NCBI GenBank assembly: GCA_050249615.1
Contig: JBFWQE010000216.1
Span: 1 to 7,783 of the forward strand
Origin: VFZN01 sp050249615
GTDB lineage: Bacteria > Acidobacteriota > Vicinamibacteria > Vicinamibacterales > UBA2999
Direction: 5' to 3'
DNA: 7,783 nucleotides
Of this stretch, positions 1 to 5,828 are shown piece after piece. The notes beneath the pieces are model-generated. The model saw nothing but the letters and a program-made list of their open reading frames with translations, was not told the DNA's origin and did not search any database. How positions within the stretch are numbered: position 1 is the stretch's first letter; every line of letters starts with the position of its first letter. The position numbers and the translations under genes are program-made.

Positions 1-1
1 C

Positions 2-358
2 GCCGCTGCACATGCCGGGCAGGTACTTCCGCTTCTGCGCCTCCGTGCCGAACGTCAGGATGGGCATCTGCACGCTCCACATCTGGGCGTTGATGCCGAA
101 GATGAGCCCGTTGTCCAGGCAGCCGTACCCAAGGCCCTCCATCGTCAGCATGGTCGTGAGGATGTCGGCGTTGCCGCCCCCGTACTCCTCGGGAAAAGGC
201 AGTCCCTGGATGCCGAACTTTGCACATTCCTCCCAGAGCTCGCGGGAGAAGGCGCCCTCACGATCGCGCTCGATCATCCCGCCGTTGAGCCGCTGGCGCG
301 CGAACTCGACGACCGCGTTCTTGAAGGCGAGCTGCTCTTCCGACCAGGCGAAATCCAT
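2..358 (-). CDS. Acyl-CoA dehydrogenase family protein, N-terminal part (cut by left edge)
   Basis: This is a partial gene: 119 residues are visible from the ATG at 358 to the left edge, out of about 380-400 usual for the family. The protein opens MDFAWSEEQLAFKNAVVEFA, the typical first helix of acyl-CoA dehydrogenases. It continues with a WEECAKFGIQGLPFPEEYGG stretch (about residues 42-61), matching the family's 'l.e.Gl.gl.vPeeyGG' region, and ends in TFGTEAQKRKYLPGMCSG, the 'fGteeQk.kyLp.l.sG' signature. These belong to the all-alpha N-terminal domain. The FAD-contacting beta domain and the catalytic glutamate lie outside the window. Family members oxidise acyl thioesters to enoyl thioesters with FAD; the substrate (CoA- or carrier-protein-bound) cannot be told here. 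The start is supported by an AGGA at 368-371, nine bases upstream. The gene begins 21 nt after the sulfotransferase stop with no terminator between them, so co-transcription with the glycan genes is likely. Its function in that setting is not evident. Confidence 0.9.
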   Translation of the reverse strand, partial: MDFAWSEEQLAFKNAVVEFARQRLNGGMIERDREGAFSRELWEECAKFGIQGLPFPEEYGGGNADILTTMLTMEGLGYGCLDNGLIFGINAQMWSVQMPILTFGTEAQKRKYLPGMCSG

Positions 359-379
359 GTGTCCGTGTCCTGTCCGTCC

Positions 380-1162
380 TCATTCCGTGAAGAACCCGGT
401 CCAGGGCGTTCCCGTGAACCGCGCCTTCAACTCGTGATAGTTCGAGATCGTGTCCGACAGCGACTGCGTGGACTGGCGGAACGTCGAGGGCTGGACCGCG
501 TGCGGCTCCACCCCGAGGAACGCCTCCAGCCGCCGGGCCTCGGCCTGGTAGTCCGACGCGAGCTGCTCGTAGGTCACCTGCAGCAGCGGGTGCCCGGCAA
601 ACGCCCGGTCGCTCTCCTCCTCCCACCCGCGCGTCTGCCGGAAGTCGGCGAGCACCTCGTCGTAGTCGAGGGTCAGCGTGACGGCCTCGTCCTTCCGGCC
701 CGACGTGTTCACCCATTGACCCGTCAGCGCCGCCCGCTTGCGCGAGACGTGCGTCTCGAGGAGGTTGCCGCGCTTGAGATGAATCACGTGGATGTCGCGG
801 CGCTCGAGGATCCACGGCCAGATGGCGGCCTGCGCGCCGTCGCGGGCGTGGTAGTAGAACAGCTTGAAGCCCACCGCCCGGACGCTCCGGGGATACCGGC
901 CGAACAGCCGCGTCTCCAGGAACCGCAACGGCTCCCGCTGCACGACGTCCCGGACCGAAGACGACTGAAAGTAGCCGGTGTGATCCCAGTCCAGCTCGTT
1001 GACGTCACGGAAGACCTCGCCGAACGCCACGATGTGCGGGTGGGCATTCAGCAGGCTCCGCAGGAGGTTCGAGCCGACGCGCGACCGGCCGACGACGACG
1101 AAGGGCGTGTACTGCGAGTGGCCGAAGAGGCCCATGAACCATTCCCGGGACAGCACCCTCAC
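380..1162 (-). CDS. Sulfotransferase family protein (PAPS-dependent type)
   Basis: This predicted 260-residue enzyme would transfer a sulfo group from PAPS to a hydroxyl, here most plausibly on a sugar or glycolipid given its neighbours. The 5'-phosphosulfate-binding loop is visible as FVVVGRSRVGSNLL (about residues 21-34) after a short N-terminal strand. It is followed by HPHIVAFGEVF, whose Glu49 sits where bacterial Stf0-like sulfotransferases place a catalytic acid/base. GFKLFYYH (98-105) and HLKRGNLLETHVSRKRA (about 128-144) match the second conserved block, which contacts the 3'-phosphate of PAPS. The C-terminus holds ISNYHELKARFTGTPW, a tail common in this family. There is no signal peptide or membrane segment, so it should be cytosolic. 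Start choice: GTG at 1162 lies seven bases after GGGAG (1170-1174); GTG at 1165 or ATG at 1135 are alternatives. An open frame runs up to 1261 but overlaps the previous gene and has no family similarity. The exact acceptor is unknown. Confidence 0.85.
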   Translation of the reverse strand: MRVLSREWFMGLFGHSQYTPFVVVGRSRVGSNLLRSLLNAHPHIVAFGEVFRDVNELDWDHTGYFQSSSVRDVVQREPLRFLETRLFGRYPRSVRAVGFKLFYYHARDGAQAAIWPWILERRDIHVIHLKRGNLLETHVSRKRAALTGQWVNTSGRKDEAVTLTLDYDEVLADFRQTRGWEEESDRAFAGHPLLQVTYEQLASDYQAEARRLEAFLGVEPHAVQPSTFRQSTQSLSDTISNYHELKARFTGTPWTGFFTE

Positions 1163-1165
1163 CAC

Positions 1166-1174
1166 GTCACTCCC
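1166..1174 (-). promoter_or_regulatory. Ribosome binding site of the sulfotransferase gene
   Basis: GGGAG at 1174-1170 (minus strand) begins in the last base of the upstream TAG stop. It is 4 nt from a GTG at 1165 and 7 nt from a GTG at 1162. The spacing favours 1162, and the ATG at 1135 has only a weak GGGA-like sequence before it. The site places the true start just after the glycosyltransferase stop and rules against the much longer open frame. Confidence 0.65.
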
Positions 1175-2403
1175 TACGCGGCCGCCACCGGCTGCCGCAT
1201 CCGCGCCGTCACGCCCGAGAGGTGTGCCTCGAGCCTCGCGGCGGCGCGCTCCCAGGTCCACTCACGCGACACGTGCGCCCGCCCCTCATCGCCGTACTGC
1301 CTGGCGAGCGCGGCGTCGGCGATCACGCGGTCGATGGCGGCCGCGAACGCCCGCGGATCGCGGCCCGTCAGCAGTCCCGTCCGGCCGTCGATGACGCTCT
1401 CGGGAATGCCGCCCTCGGCGACCGCCACGACCGGCGTGCCGCACGCCATGGCTTCGAGCGGCACGAGCCCGAACGGCTCGCGAACCGGCGCGTACGCCAC
1501 CAGGACCGCCTCGTTGTAGAGCCGGACCAGGTCATCCTCGCGCGCGTGGGTGACGAGCTCGATCTCGACACGCCGCGATCGCGCCAGTTGCTCCAGGTGC
1601 CCCCGCTCCGGTGCATTGGCGAAGTTGCTCACGATGACGAGGCGCAAGCGGCGTTCCGTCGGGCAGCACGCCAGGGCCTCGACGAGAAAGTCGAAGCCCT
1701 TGAGCGGCGTCAGGGACCCGACGGAGAGCACGAATGGGCGCCTGGCGAGCCCGAGCGGCCTGAAGTGCCCGGTGTCCACGCCCAGGTAGCTGACCTGGGC
1801 ATCGACGCCGTACACCTCGCGAATCGTGCCGGCCATGAAACGCGAGTTCACCAGCACGGTGTCCGCCCGGCGAAGGTTCGCGCGATCCGTGTGCCGCAAC
1901 CGGCTGCGGTACATTCCCGGCAGCGGATCCACCCGGTTCAGCAGCCGCCGCCGCCCGATGGCCCGATCGTCGTAGGGCCGGGACGGCATCGTCTCGTAGA
2001 GCAGCCGCAGGGCCTCCTGGCAGTAGTACACCGACGGCGTGCGGCGGAGGTATCGCAGGACACTCGGGCTCTGCTCGAACCGGCAGGGGTGCACGAACGC
2101 GACGTCGTAGCCGCCCCCGTCGATCTGCCGCGCGATTCGGCGCGCCGGCCCTCGCAGGCGCACGAGATCCACGCTCCTCACGAGCTGGTTCAGGCGCCCG
2201 AACGGGGACCGCAGCAGCGGCCACGGCTGGAACGGGACGATGGTGTGCGCGGCGGCCCACGGCCGCACGTCGGCGAAGTCGTGGTCGGCCGAGCTGAGGG
2301 TGTAGACGTCGATCTCGTGCCGGGCGGAGAGGCGGTGCGTGAACTCCTGCAGCGTCCGCTTGGCACCCCCCGACGGGAGGTTGTGGTAGACGGCAATCCT
2401 CAT
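1174..2403 (-). CDS. Glycosyltransferase family 4 (GT-B fold), 409 aa
   Basis: This is a GT-B glycosyltransferase that should move a sugar from a nucleotide-sugar donor onto a growing glycan at the cytoplasmic face. The N-terminal Rossmann half opens MRIAVYHNLPSGGAKRT, with the glycine-rich SGGAKR loop at 11-16. The C-terminal half starts around FVLSVGSLTPLKGFDFLVEA (224-243). The retaining-GT4 EX7E signature is intact: Glu309 and Glu317 in REPFGLVPLEAMACGTPVV, followed by GGIPESVIDGRTGLL (331-345), the donor-phosphate and base-binding region. Length is normal for the family. The ATG at 2403 overlaps the upstream stop as ATGA, and the Shine-Dalgarno is weak, so translation is probably coupled. 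An open frame extends to 3189, but that part is antisense-like shadow of the family 2 gene in another frame. Its stop is 11 nt before the sulfotransferase start. Donor and acceptor cannot be predicted. Confidence 0.93.
   Translation of the reverse strand: MRIAVYHNLPSGGAKRTLQEFTHRLSARHEIDVYTLSSADHDFADVRPWAAAHTIVPFQPWPLLRSPFGRLNQLVRSVDLVRLRGPARRIARQIDGGGYDVAFVHPCRFEQSPSVLRYLRRTPSVYYCQEALRLLYETMPSRPYDDRAIGRRRLLNRVDPLPGMYRSRLRHTDRANLRRADTVLVNSRFMAGTIREVYGVDAQVSYLGVDTGHFRPLGLARRPFVLSVGSLTPLKGFDFLVEALACCPTERRLRLVIVSNFANAPERGHLEQLARSRRVEIELVTHAREDDLVRLYNEAVLVAYAPVREPFGLVPLEAMACGTPVVAVAEGGIPESVIDGRTGLLTGRDPRAFAAAIDRVIADAALARQYGDEGRAHVSREWTWERAAARLEAHLSGVTARMRQPVAAA
2400..2403 (-). other. ATGA stop/start overlap (family 2 to family 4 glycosyltransferase)
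   Basis: The same four-base overlap recurs at the next junction: TGA at 2402-2400 inside ATG at 2403-2401. No good Shine-Dalgarno precedes this ATG (CGGATCGCCGGCC), so restart coupling is probably how the downstream glycosyltransferase is translated. Confidence 0.85.
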
Positions 2404-3530
2404 GGCCGGCGATCCGTGGCCCCGGTGGGCCGGGCCGGCTCGAGGTCGGCGAAGGGCGGCACGTGCGCCGTGGACCCGCGCAGCGGGCCCATCGACCGCA
2501 GGAGGCCGCGGCACAGCGCCGGGCTGAAGCGGTGCAGCGTGGCGAGCGTGGAGGCGCGCCAGTCCTGTCGATCGAGCGCCGACGCGCGGCTCAGCCAGCC
2601 GCCGATGGTCACGTCGTCGGTGTCGCGGTGCACCATCGCGTCGGCCGCGGTCAGCCGCAGCAGCCGCGCCTGCTCGCGGGCGGGGAGCGCCGTGAACGGC
2701 CCGGAGTCGAGCATGAGGGCGCGGCGGTCCCCGCGGCCGCGCAGCAGGTTCACCAGCAGCTCGTAGAACACCGCGGCCTGCGTCTCGACGGGGCAGGCGC
2801 CGAAGCTCACCATCCCGATGGCCTTCTCGCGGCAGAGCGCCAGGAACCCGGCGCGGCGCGTGTGATCGATCTGGGCGGTGATGTTGGACTGGTGGACGCG
2901 ATAGAGGTACGTGCGCTCTCCCACGTACCCGAATGTCGCGTGATCCGAGTAGCGGATGAAGAAGTCCCAGTCCGGCCCGATCACGATGCGCGTGTCGTAG
3001 CGCAGGCGGCGCCAGGCGACGAGCTCGTGCCGCATGACCACGCAGCCGGGAGGGCCGAAGACATCCGAGGCCCGGACGACCTCGTTGAAGATCCGCCCCT
3101 CGAACGGACCTCGGCGGCGGCTCTGCAGCGACGCGAGCCTCTGGCCGCGTTCGTCGATGTGCACGCCGTCCGTGTAGACGGCCTCGCACTCCGGATGCGT
3201 CGCCAGGTAGCCCACCGTCACGTCCAGGTGCCGCGGCTCGTAGGCATCGTCCGCGTCCAGGAAGGCGATGAACTCGCCGCGCGCGTGCTCGAGCGCGAGG
3301 TTGCGGGCCGAGGACTCCCCGCCGTTCTCCTTGTTGAAGAGGCGAATCCGCGGGTCGTCGAACCTCGCGGCCGCCTGGGCCGTGCCGTCGGTCGATCCAT
3401 CGTTGACCACCAGCAGCTCCCAGTCGGTGTAGGTCTGCGCCAGCACGCTCTGGATGGCCTGCTCGATGTAGGCGGCTGCGTTGTACGCGGGCATCATGAC
3501 GCTGACGAGCCCTGTCTGCATGGTCGTCAT
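2400..3530 (-). CDS. Glycosyltransferase family 2 (GT-A fold), 376 aa
   Basis: This is a GT-A family 2 transferase, usually inverting and metal-dependent. The protein begins LVSVMMPAYNAAAYIEQAIQ (residues 8-27), then QTYTDWELLVVNDGSTDGT (32-50) with the nucleotide-binding Asp44. ENGGESSARNLALEHARGEF (68-87) follows, and FLDADDAYEP (90-99) supplies the DxD metal and UDP-sugar motif. GPDWDFFIRY (185-194) occupies the usual 'ED' catalytic-base block; the Asp is kept but the common Glu before it is Pro. The catalytic domain ends near residue 220. The last 150 or so residues form an Arg- and Leu-rich, probably helical extension whose role I do not recognise, and no clear transmembrane segments are visible in it. 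The ATG at 3530 overlaps the upstream stop as ATGA and follows AGGGA; a second in-frame ATG at 3521 is possible. The larger open frame reaching 4715 is shadow of the upstream gene. Donor and acceptor are unknown. Confidence 0.94.
   Translation of the reverse strand: MTTMQTGLVSVMMPAYNAAAYIEQAIQSVLAQTYTDWELLVVNDGSTDGTAQAAARFDDPRIRLFNKENGGESSARNLALEHARGEFIAFLDADDAYEPRHLDVTVGYLATHPECEAVYTDGVHIDERGQRLASLQSRRRGPFEGRIFNEVVRASDVFGPPGCVVMRHELVAWRRLRYDTRIVIGPDWDFFIRYSDHATFGYVGERTYLYRVHQSNITAQIDHTRRAGFLALCREKAIGMVSFGACPVETQAAVFYELLVNLLRGRGDRRALMLDSGPFTALPAREQARLLRLTAADAMVHRDTDDVTIGGWLSRASALDRQDWRASTLATLHRFSPALCRGLLRSMGPLRGSTAHVPPFADLEPARPTGATDRRP
3527..3530 (-). other. ATGA stop/start overlap (family 4 to family 2 glycosyltransferase)
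   Basis: The TGA of the upstream family 4 gene (3529-3527) and the ATG of the family 2 gene (3530-3528) share bases in an ATGA. This arrangement normally lets a terminating ribosome restart, and it holds the two products at similar levels. Confidence 0.85.
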
Positions 3531-4804
3531 CGTCCCTGCCTGCTGGGCTCCAGGTCGCGGCCGGCCTGCAGAGGCGTGCGTCTCAGCACGTCGTGGAACA
3601 CCTGCTCGATACGCTCCGCTGTCCGCTCCCATCCGTGCATCGCCTCGGCCTCCAGCCGCGCCGCCTGTCCCATCCGAGTCCGAAGCGCTGGATTGGCGGA
3701 GAGCCGCGCCATGGCGGCCGCCAGCGGTTCCACTTCGCAGGGCGGCACGATGATGCCCGTCACGCCGTCCTTCAGCGTCGGCGGATGCCCGTTCACGCCG
3801 GACGCGATGGTCGGCAGGCCCGCCGCCTTGTAGTCCAGCACCTTGAGCCCGGAGAACTCCGGCCATCCGCAATAGGGGGACACGCCCACATCCGCTGACG
3901 CCAGCATCGGCGCGTAGTCCGCGGGCGCTAGGTGACCCGCGAACGTGACGATGTCGTCGAGGCCGAGCCTGGAAGCGAGGGCCCGGGCGTCCTCGAAGCC
4001 ATCGCCAGACCCGATCATGAGGAGCCTCGCCCGCGCGCCGCGCGCGCGCGCGGCGGCCAGGGCCTGCAGCAACACGGGCACGCCGTGCCAGGGATAGAAA
4101 CCACCCAGGTAGACCAGGGTCACCGGGACGTGCACGCCTGCCCCATCGCCGAACGACCTGAGGTGCTCGCGCGGGAGCATCCCGAGCAGCGCCGTCCCGT
4201 TCTCGATGGTCGTGATACGGCCCTGGTCGATCCCCCACCGGCGGATGAACTGCTCGCGCCACCCGGCGCCGGCGGACACCACGTGCGCGGCGCGCCTCAC
4301 CGCCATCCGCGCCAGCGCCAGCGACAGCCGGCGCTGCAAACCCTCCGGGGCAATGCCCTTGGCCTCCAGGTCGAACAGGTGGTCGCCGTTGTCCTCGAGC
4401 ACGAGCGGAATGCCCAGCCGGCGCGCGGCCAGGCCGGAGCCGTAGCCAGTCCACCCGAAGCGCTCGTACAGCAGGTCGTACCCCTGGAGTTCCTGGACGC
4501 ACGCCTGCGAGAACCGAAGGCTCTCGAATGCCGCGGCGTAGGGCAGCTCGAGCTCCCACTGCACCCGGCGCACGGCGCGCTCGACGAGCCGGAGCGGCCC
4601 GCGATCGAACCAGCGGACGTTGACCGGCACGAACGACGACAGATCGTCGGTTCGCCAGATGCGCCCGTCCACGCGGACGAGCACGCGCACCTCGTGCCCT
4701 CGGCGGCCCAGCCATTCCACGACCTCGCGGACATGGTTGGCCGGTCCGTTGAAGGGTGGGCGGCGAATCTCCACCCCTTCCTGCATCACGTAGCCGATTC
4801 GCAC
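3527..4804 (-). CDS. Glycosyltransferase family 4 (GT-B fold) with EX7D motif, 425 aa
   Basis: This is a GT-B glycosyltransferase of full length for GT4. The N-terminal half starts MRIGYVMQEGVEIRRPPFNG, then HVREVVEWLGRRGHEVRVLV (24-43), the usual acceptor-domain opening. The middle contains TTIENGTALLGM (about 198-209), equivalent to the 'v.pNGvd' linker. The C-terminal donor half begins LVYLGGFYPWHGVPVLLQAL (230-249). The signature region reads WPEFSGLKVLDYKAAGLPTI (314-333). The first glutamate of EX7E is Glu316, but the second position is Asp324, so the motif is EX7D. Asp at this position occurs in other GT4 relatives, so the enzyme is probably still active. The start is GTG at 4804, seven nt after the upstream stop, with only a weak GAGA ahead of it. 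The stop overlaps the next gene's ATG. A (CG)7 run inside the gene encodes part of an Ala/Arg-rich helix near residues 250-260. Substrates are unknown. Confidence 0.93.
   Translation of the reverse strand: MRIGYVMQEGVEIRRPPFNGPANHVREVVEWLGRRGHEVRVLVRVDGRIWRTDDLSSFVPVNVRWFDRGPLRLVERAVRRVQWELELPYAAAFESLRFSQACVQELQGYDLLYERFGWTGYGSGLAARRLGIPLVLEDNGDHLFDLEAKGIAPEGLQRRLSLALARMAVRRAAHVVSAGAGWREQFIRRWGIDQGRITTIENGTALLGMLPREHLRSFGDGAGVHVPVTLVYLGGFYPWHGVPVLLQALAAARARGARARLLMIGSGDGFEDARALASRLGLDDIVTFAGHLAPADYAPMLASADVGVSPYCGWPEFSGLKVLDYKAAGLPTIASGVNGHPPTLKDGVTGIIVPPCEVEPLAAAMARLSANPALRTRMGQAARLEAEAMHGWERTAERIEQVFHDVLRRTPLQAGRDLEPSRQGR
4039..4052. repeat. (CG)7 alternating dinucleotide run
   Basis: Seven uninterrupted CG dinucleotides sit within a longer C/G-only stretch (about 4030-4057) inside a glycosyltransferase gene. 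They encode Ala/Arg codons in the AARARGARAR segment. Alternating CG can adopt Z-DNA and is prone to slippage, so it is a possible site of length change or sequencing error, but the reading frame is intact across it. Confidence 0.7.
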
Positions 4805-4811
4805 GGGGTTC

Positions 4812-5810
4812 TCAGGCGCCCGCGCGGGCGTTGGCTTCCTCGATGACGCGCCGGATGGCGACCTTTGTCACGTCCACATCGAACCCGTCGCAGACAATGG
4901 CGCGCATGCGCTCCCGATCGCGGGCGCGCTCGACCTCGCTCTTGTCGGCGTGGCGCAGGAGCTGTTGAACCAGCTCGGTGTTCGTGAAGTACAGGTTTTC
5001 CGCGGGCACGAGCTCGTCGGCGCCCTCCCAGTTGTGGGACAGGCAATAGACGCCGGCGGCCATGGCCTCGAGGAGCGACACCTGCAGCCCCTCGGAGTAT
5101 CCGTTCGAGATGAAGACATCGAGGCGCGGATACCACTCTTCCGGCTTCGTGACGTGCCCGTAGAACGTGACCTTGTCGGCCAACCCAAGCCGCTGCACCA
5201 GCTGGCGCACCGCATCGTCGTACTCGCCGAAGCCCCCGGCGCGCCCGCCGCCGATGTGCAGGTGGAAGCCGGGGCGCTGCTGGACGAGTTCGTGAAAGGC
5301 CAGCACCAGCTCGTAGACGCGCTTGCGCGGCCGCATGTGGCACAGGATGCCGATATCGCCGCCGAACAGCTTCTCCACGGGCCGGAACCGCTGGACCGAC
5401 ACGGCCTCGGGGATCATCACGACCTTGTGCGTCTGCGCCGGGAACGCCTCGGCGAACTCCCGGACCTTCGCCTGGCTCACGACGATGAGGCGGTCCACGG
5501 CATCCCAGTTGATGCGATCGGCCCACTGGTACAGCTCGTACCGGTGCAGGCGGGCGACGATGCCGGACGTCTTCGGCAGCGTGGAGGCGGTCGCCAGCAG
5601 CTCGCTCGCCCACTCGAAGAACACCGCGTCCTGCCGCTTCAGGAAGGCCTGCATCTCGCGGCGGGACCAGTACGGCGCGAGCCGGCGGCCCAGCAGCGGC
5701 AGCCGGAGCGCGTGGCGCTCGAACAGCGTCGTGTCGTGGTGCGCGCGCAGGTCCGCGTAGACCTCGTGGAAGAAGTCCCACGTTTCCTCGATGGCAATGC
5801 CCAGTCGCAT
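4812..5810 (-). CDS. Short glycosyltransferase family 4 (GT-B fold), 332 aa
   Basis: This is a GT4-type glycosyltransferase whose N-terminal half is short: only about 150 residues precede the donor domain, against roughly 170-200 in its neighbours. It opens MRLGIAIEETWDFFHEVYAD, without a clear glycine-rich loop. It then carries RLHRYELYQWADRINWDAVD (87-106) and RLIVVSQ (107-113), a block I associate with a subset of uncharacterised GT4 proteins. The donor half runs from GILCHMRPRKRVYELVLAF (about 154-172) through LHIGGG (184-189). The EX7E motif is intact as Glu240 and Glu248 in SEGLQVSLLEAMAAG. The ATG at 5810 gives a well-formed first strand and lies 18 nt after the asparagine-synthetase-like gene's stop. 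The Shine-Dalgarno is weak. The downstream GTG start is 7 nt away. Membership of the GT-B superfamily is clear; the donor and acceptor are not. Confidence 0.92.
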   Translation of the reverse strand: MRLGIAIEETWDFFHEVYADLRAHHDTTLFERHALRLPLLGRRLAPYWSRREMQAFLKRQDAVFFEWASELLATASTLPKTSGIVARLHRYELYQWADRINWDAVDRLIVVSQAKVREFAEAFPAQTHKVVMIPEAVSVQRFRPVEKLFGGDIGILCHMRPRKRVYELVLAFHELVQQRPGFHLHIGGGRAGGFGEYDDAVRQLVQRLGLADKVTFYGHVTKPEEWYPRLDVFISNGYSEGLQVSLLEAMAAGVYCLSHNWEGADELVPAENLYFTNTELVQQLLRHADKSEVERARDRERMRAIVCDGFDVDVTKVAIRRVIEEANARAGA

Positions 5811-5828
5811 GGCGTCGTGTCCGGAGCG

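Noticed and set aside
359..379. Repeated GGAC units between the sulfotransferase and the acyl-CoA dehydrogenase, considered as a regulatory repeat or terminator
   Set aside because: The run is only 21 nt with no inverted symmetry and no T-tract. It simply contains the AGGA ribosome site.
12..437. Plus-strand open frame of 141 codons at the left edge
   Set aside because: It is antisense to the acyl-CoA dehydrogenase fragment, which has unmistakable family sequence on the minus strand.
1166..1261. Longer N-terminus for the sulfotransferase, starting at 1261
   Set aside because: The extra 33 residues overlap the end of the glycosyltransferase gene and are Gly/Arg/Ala-rich with no family similarity, and a good GGGAG site marks a start just after the upstream stop.
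2404..3189. N-terminal extension of the 409-residue GT4 into a 671-codon frame
   Set aside because: The extension is Arg/Pro/Ala-rich shadow of the family 2 gene. The true GT4 N-terminal strand MRIAVYHNLP starts at the ATGA overlap.
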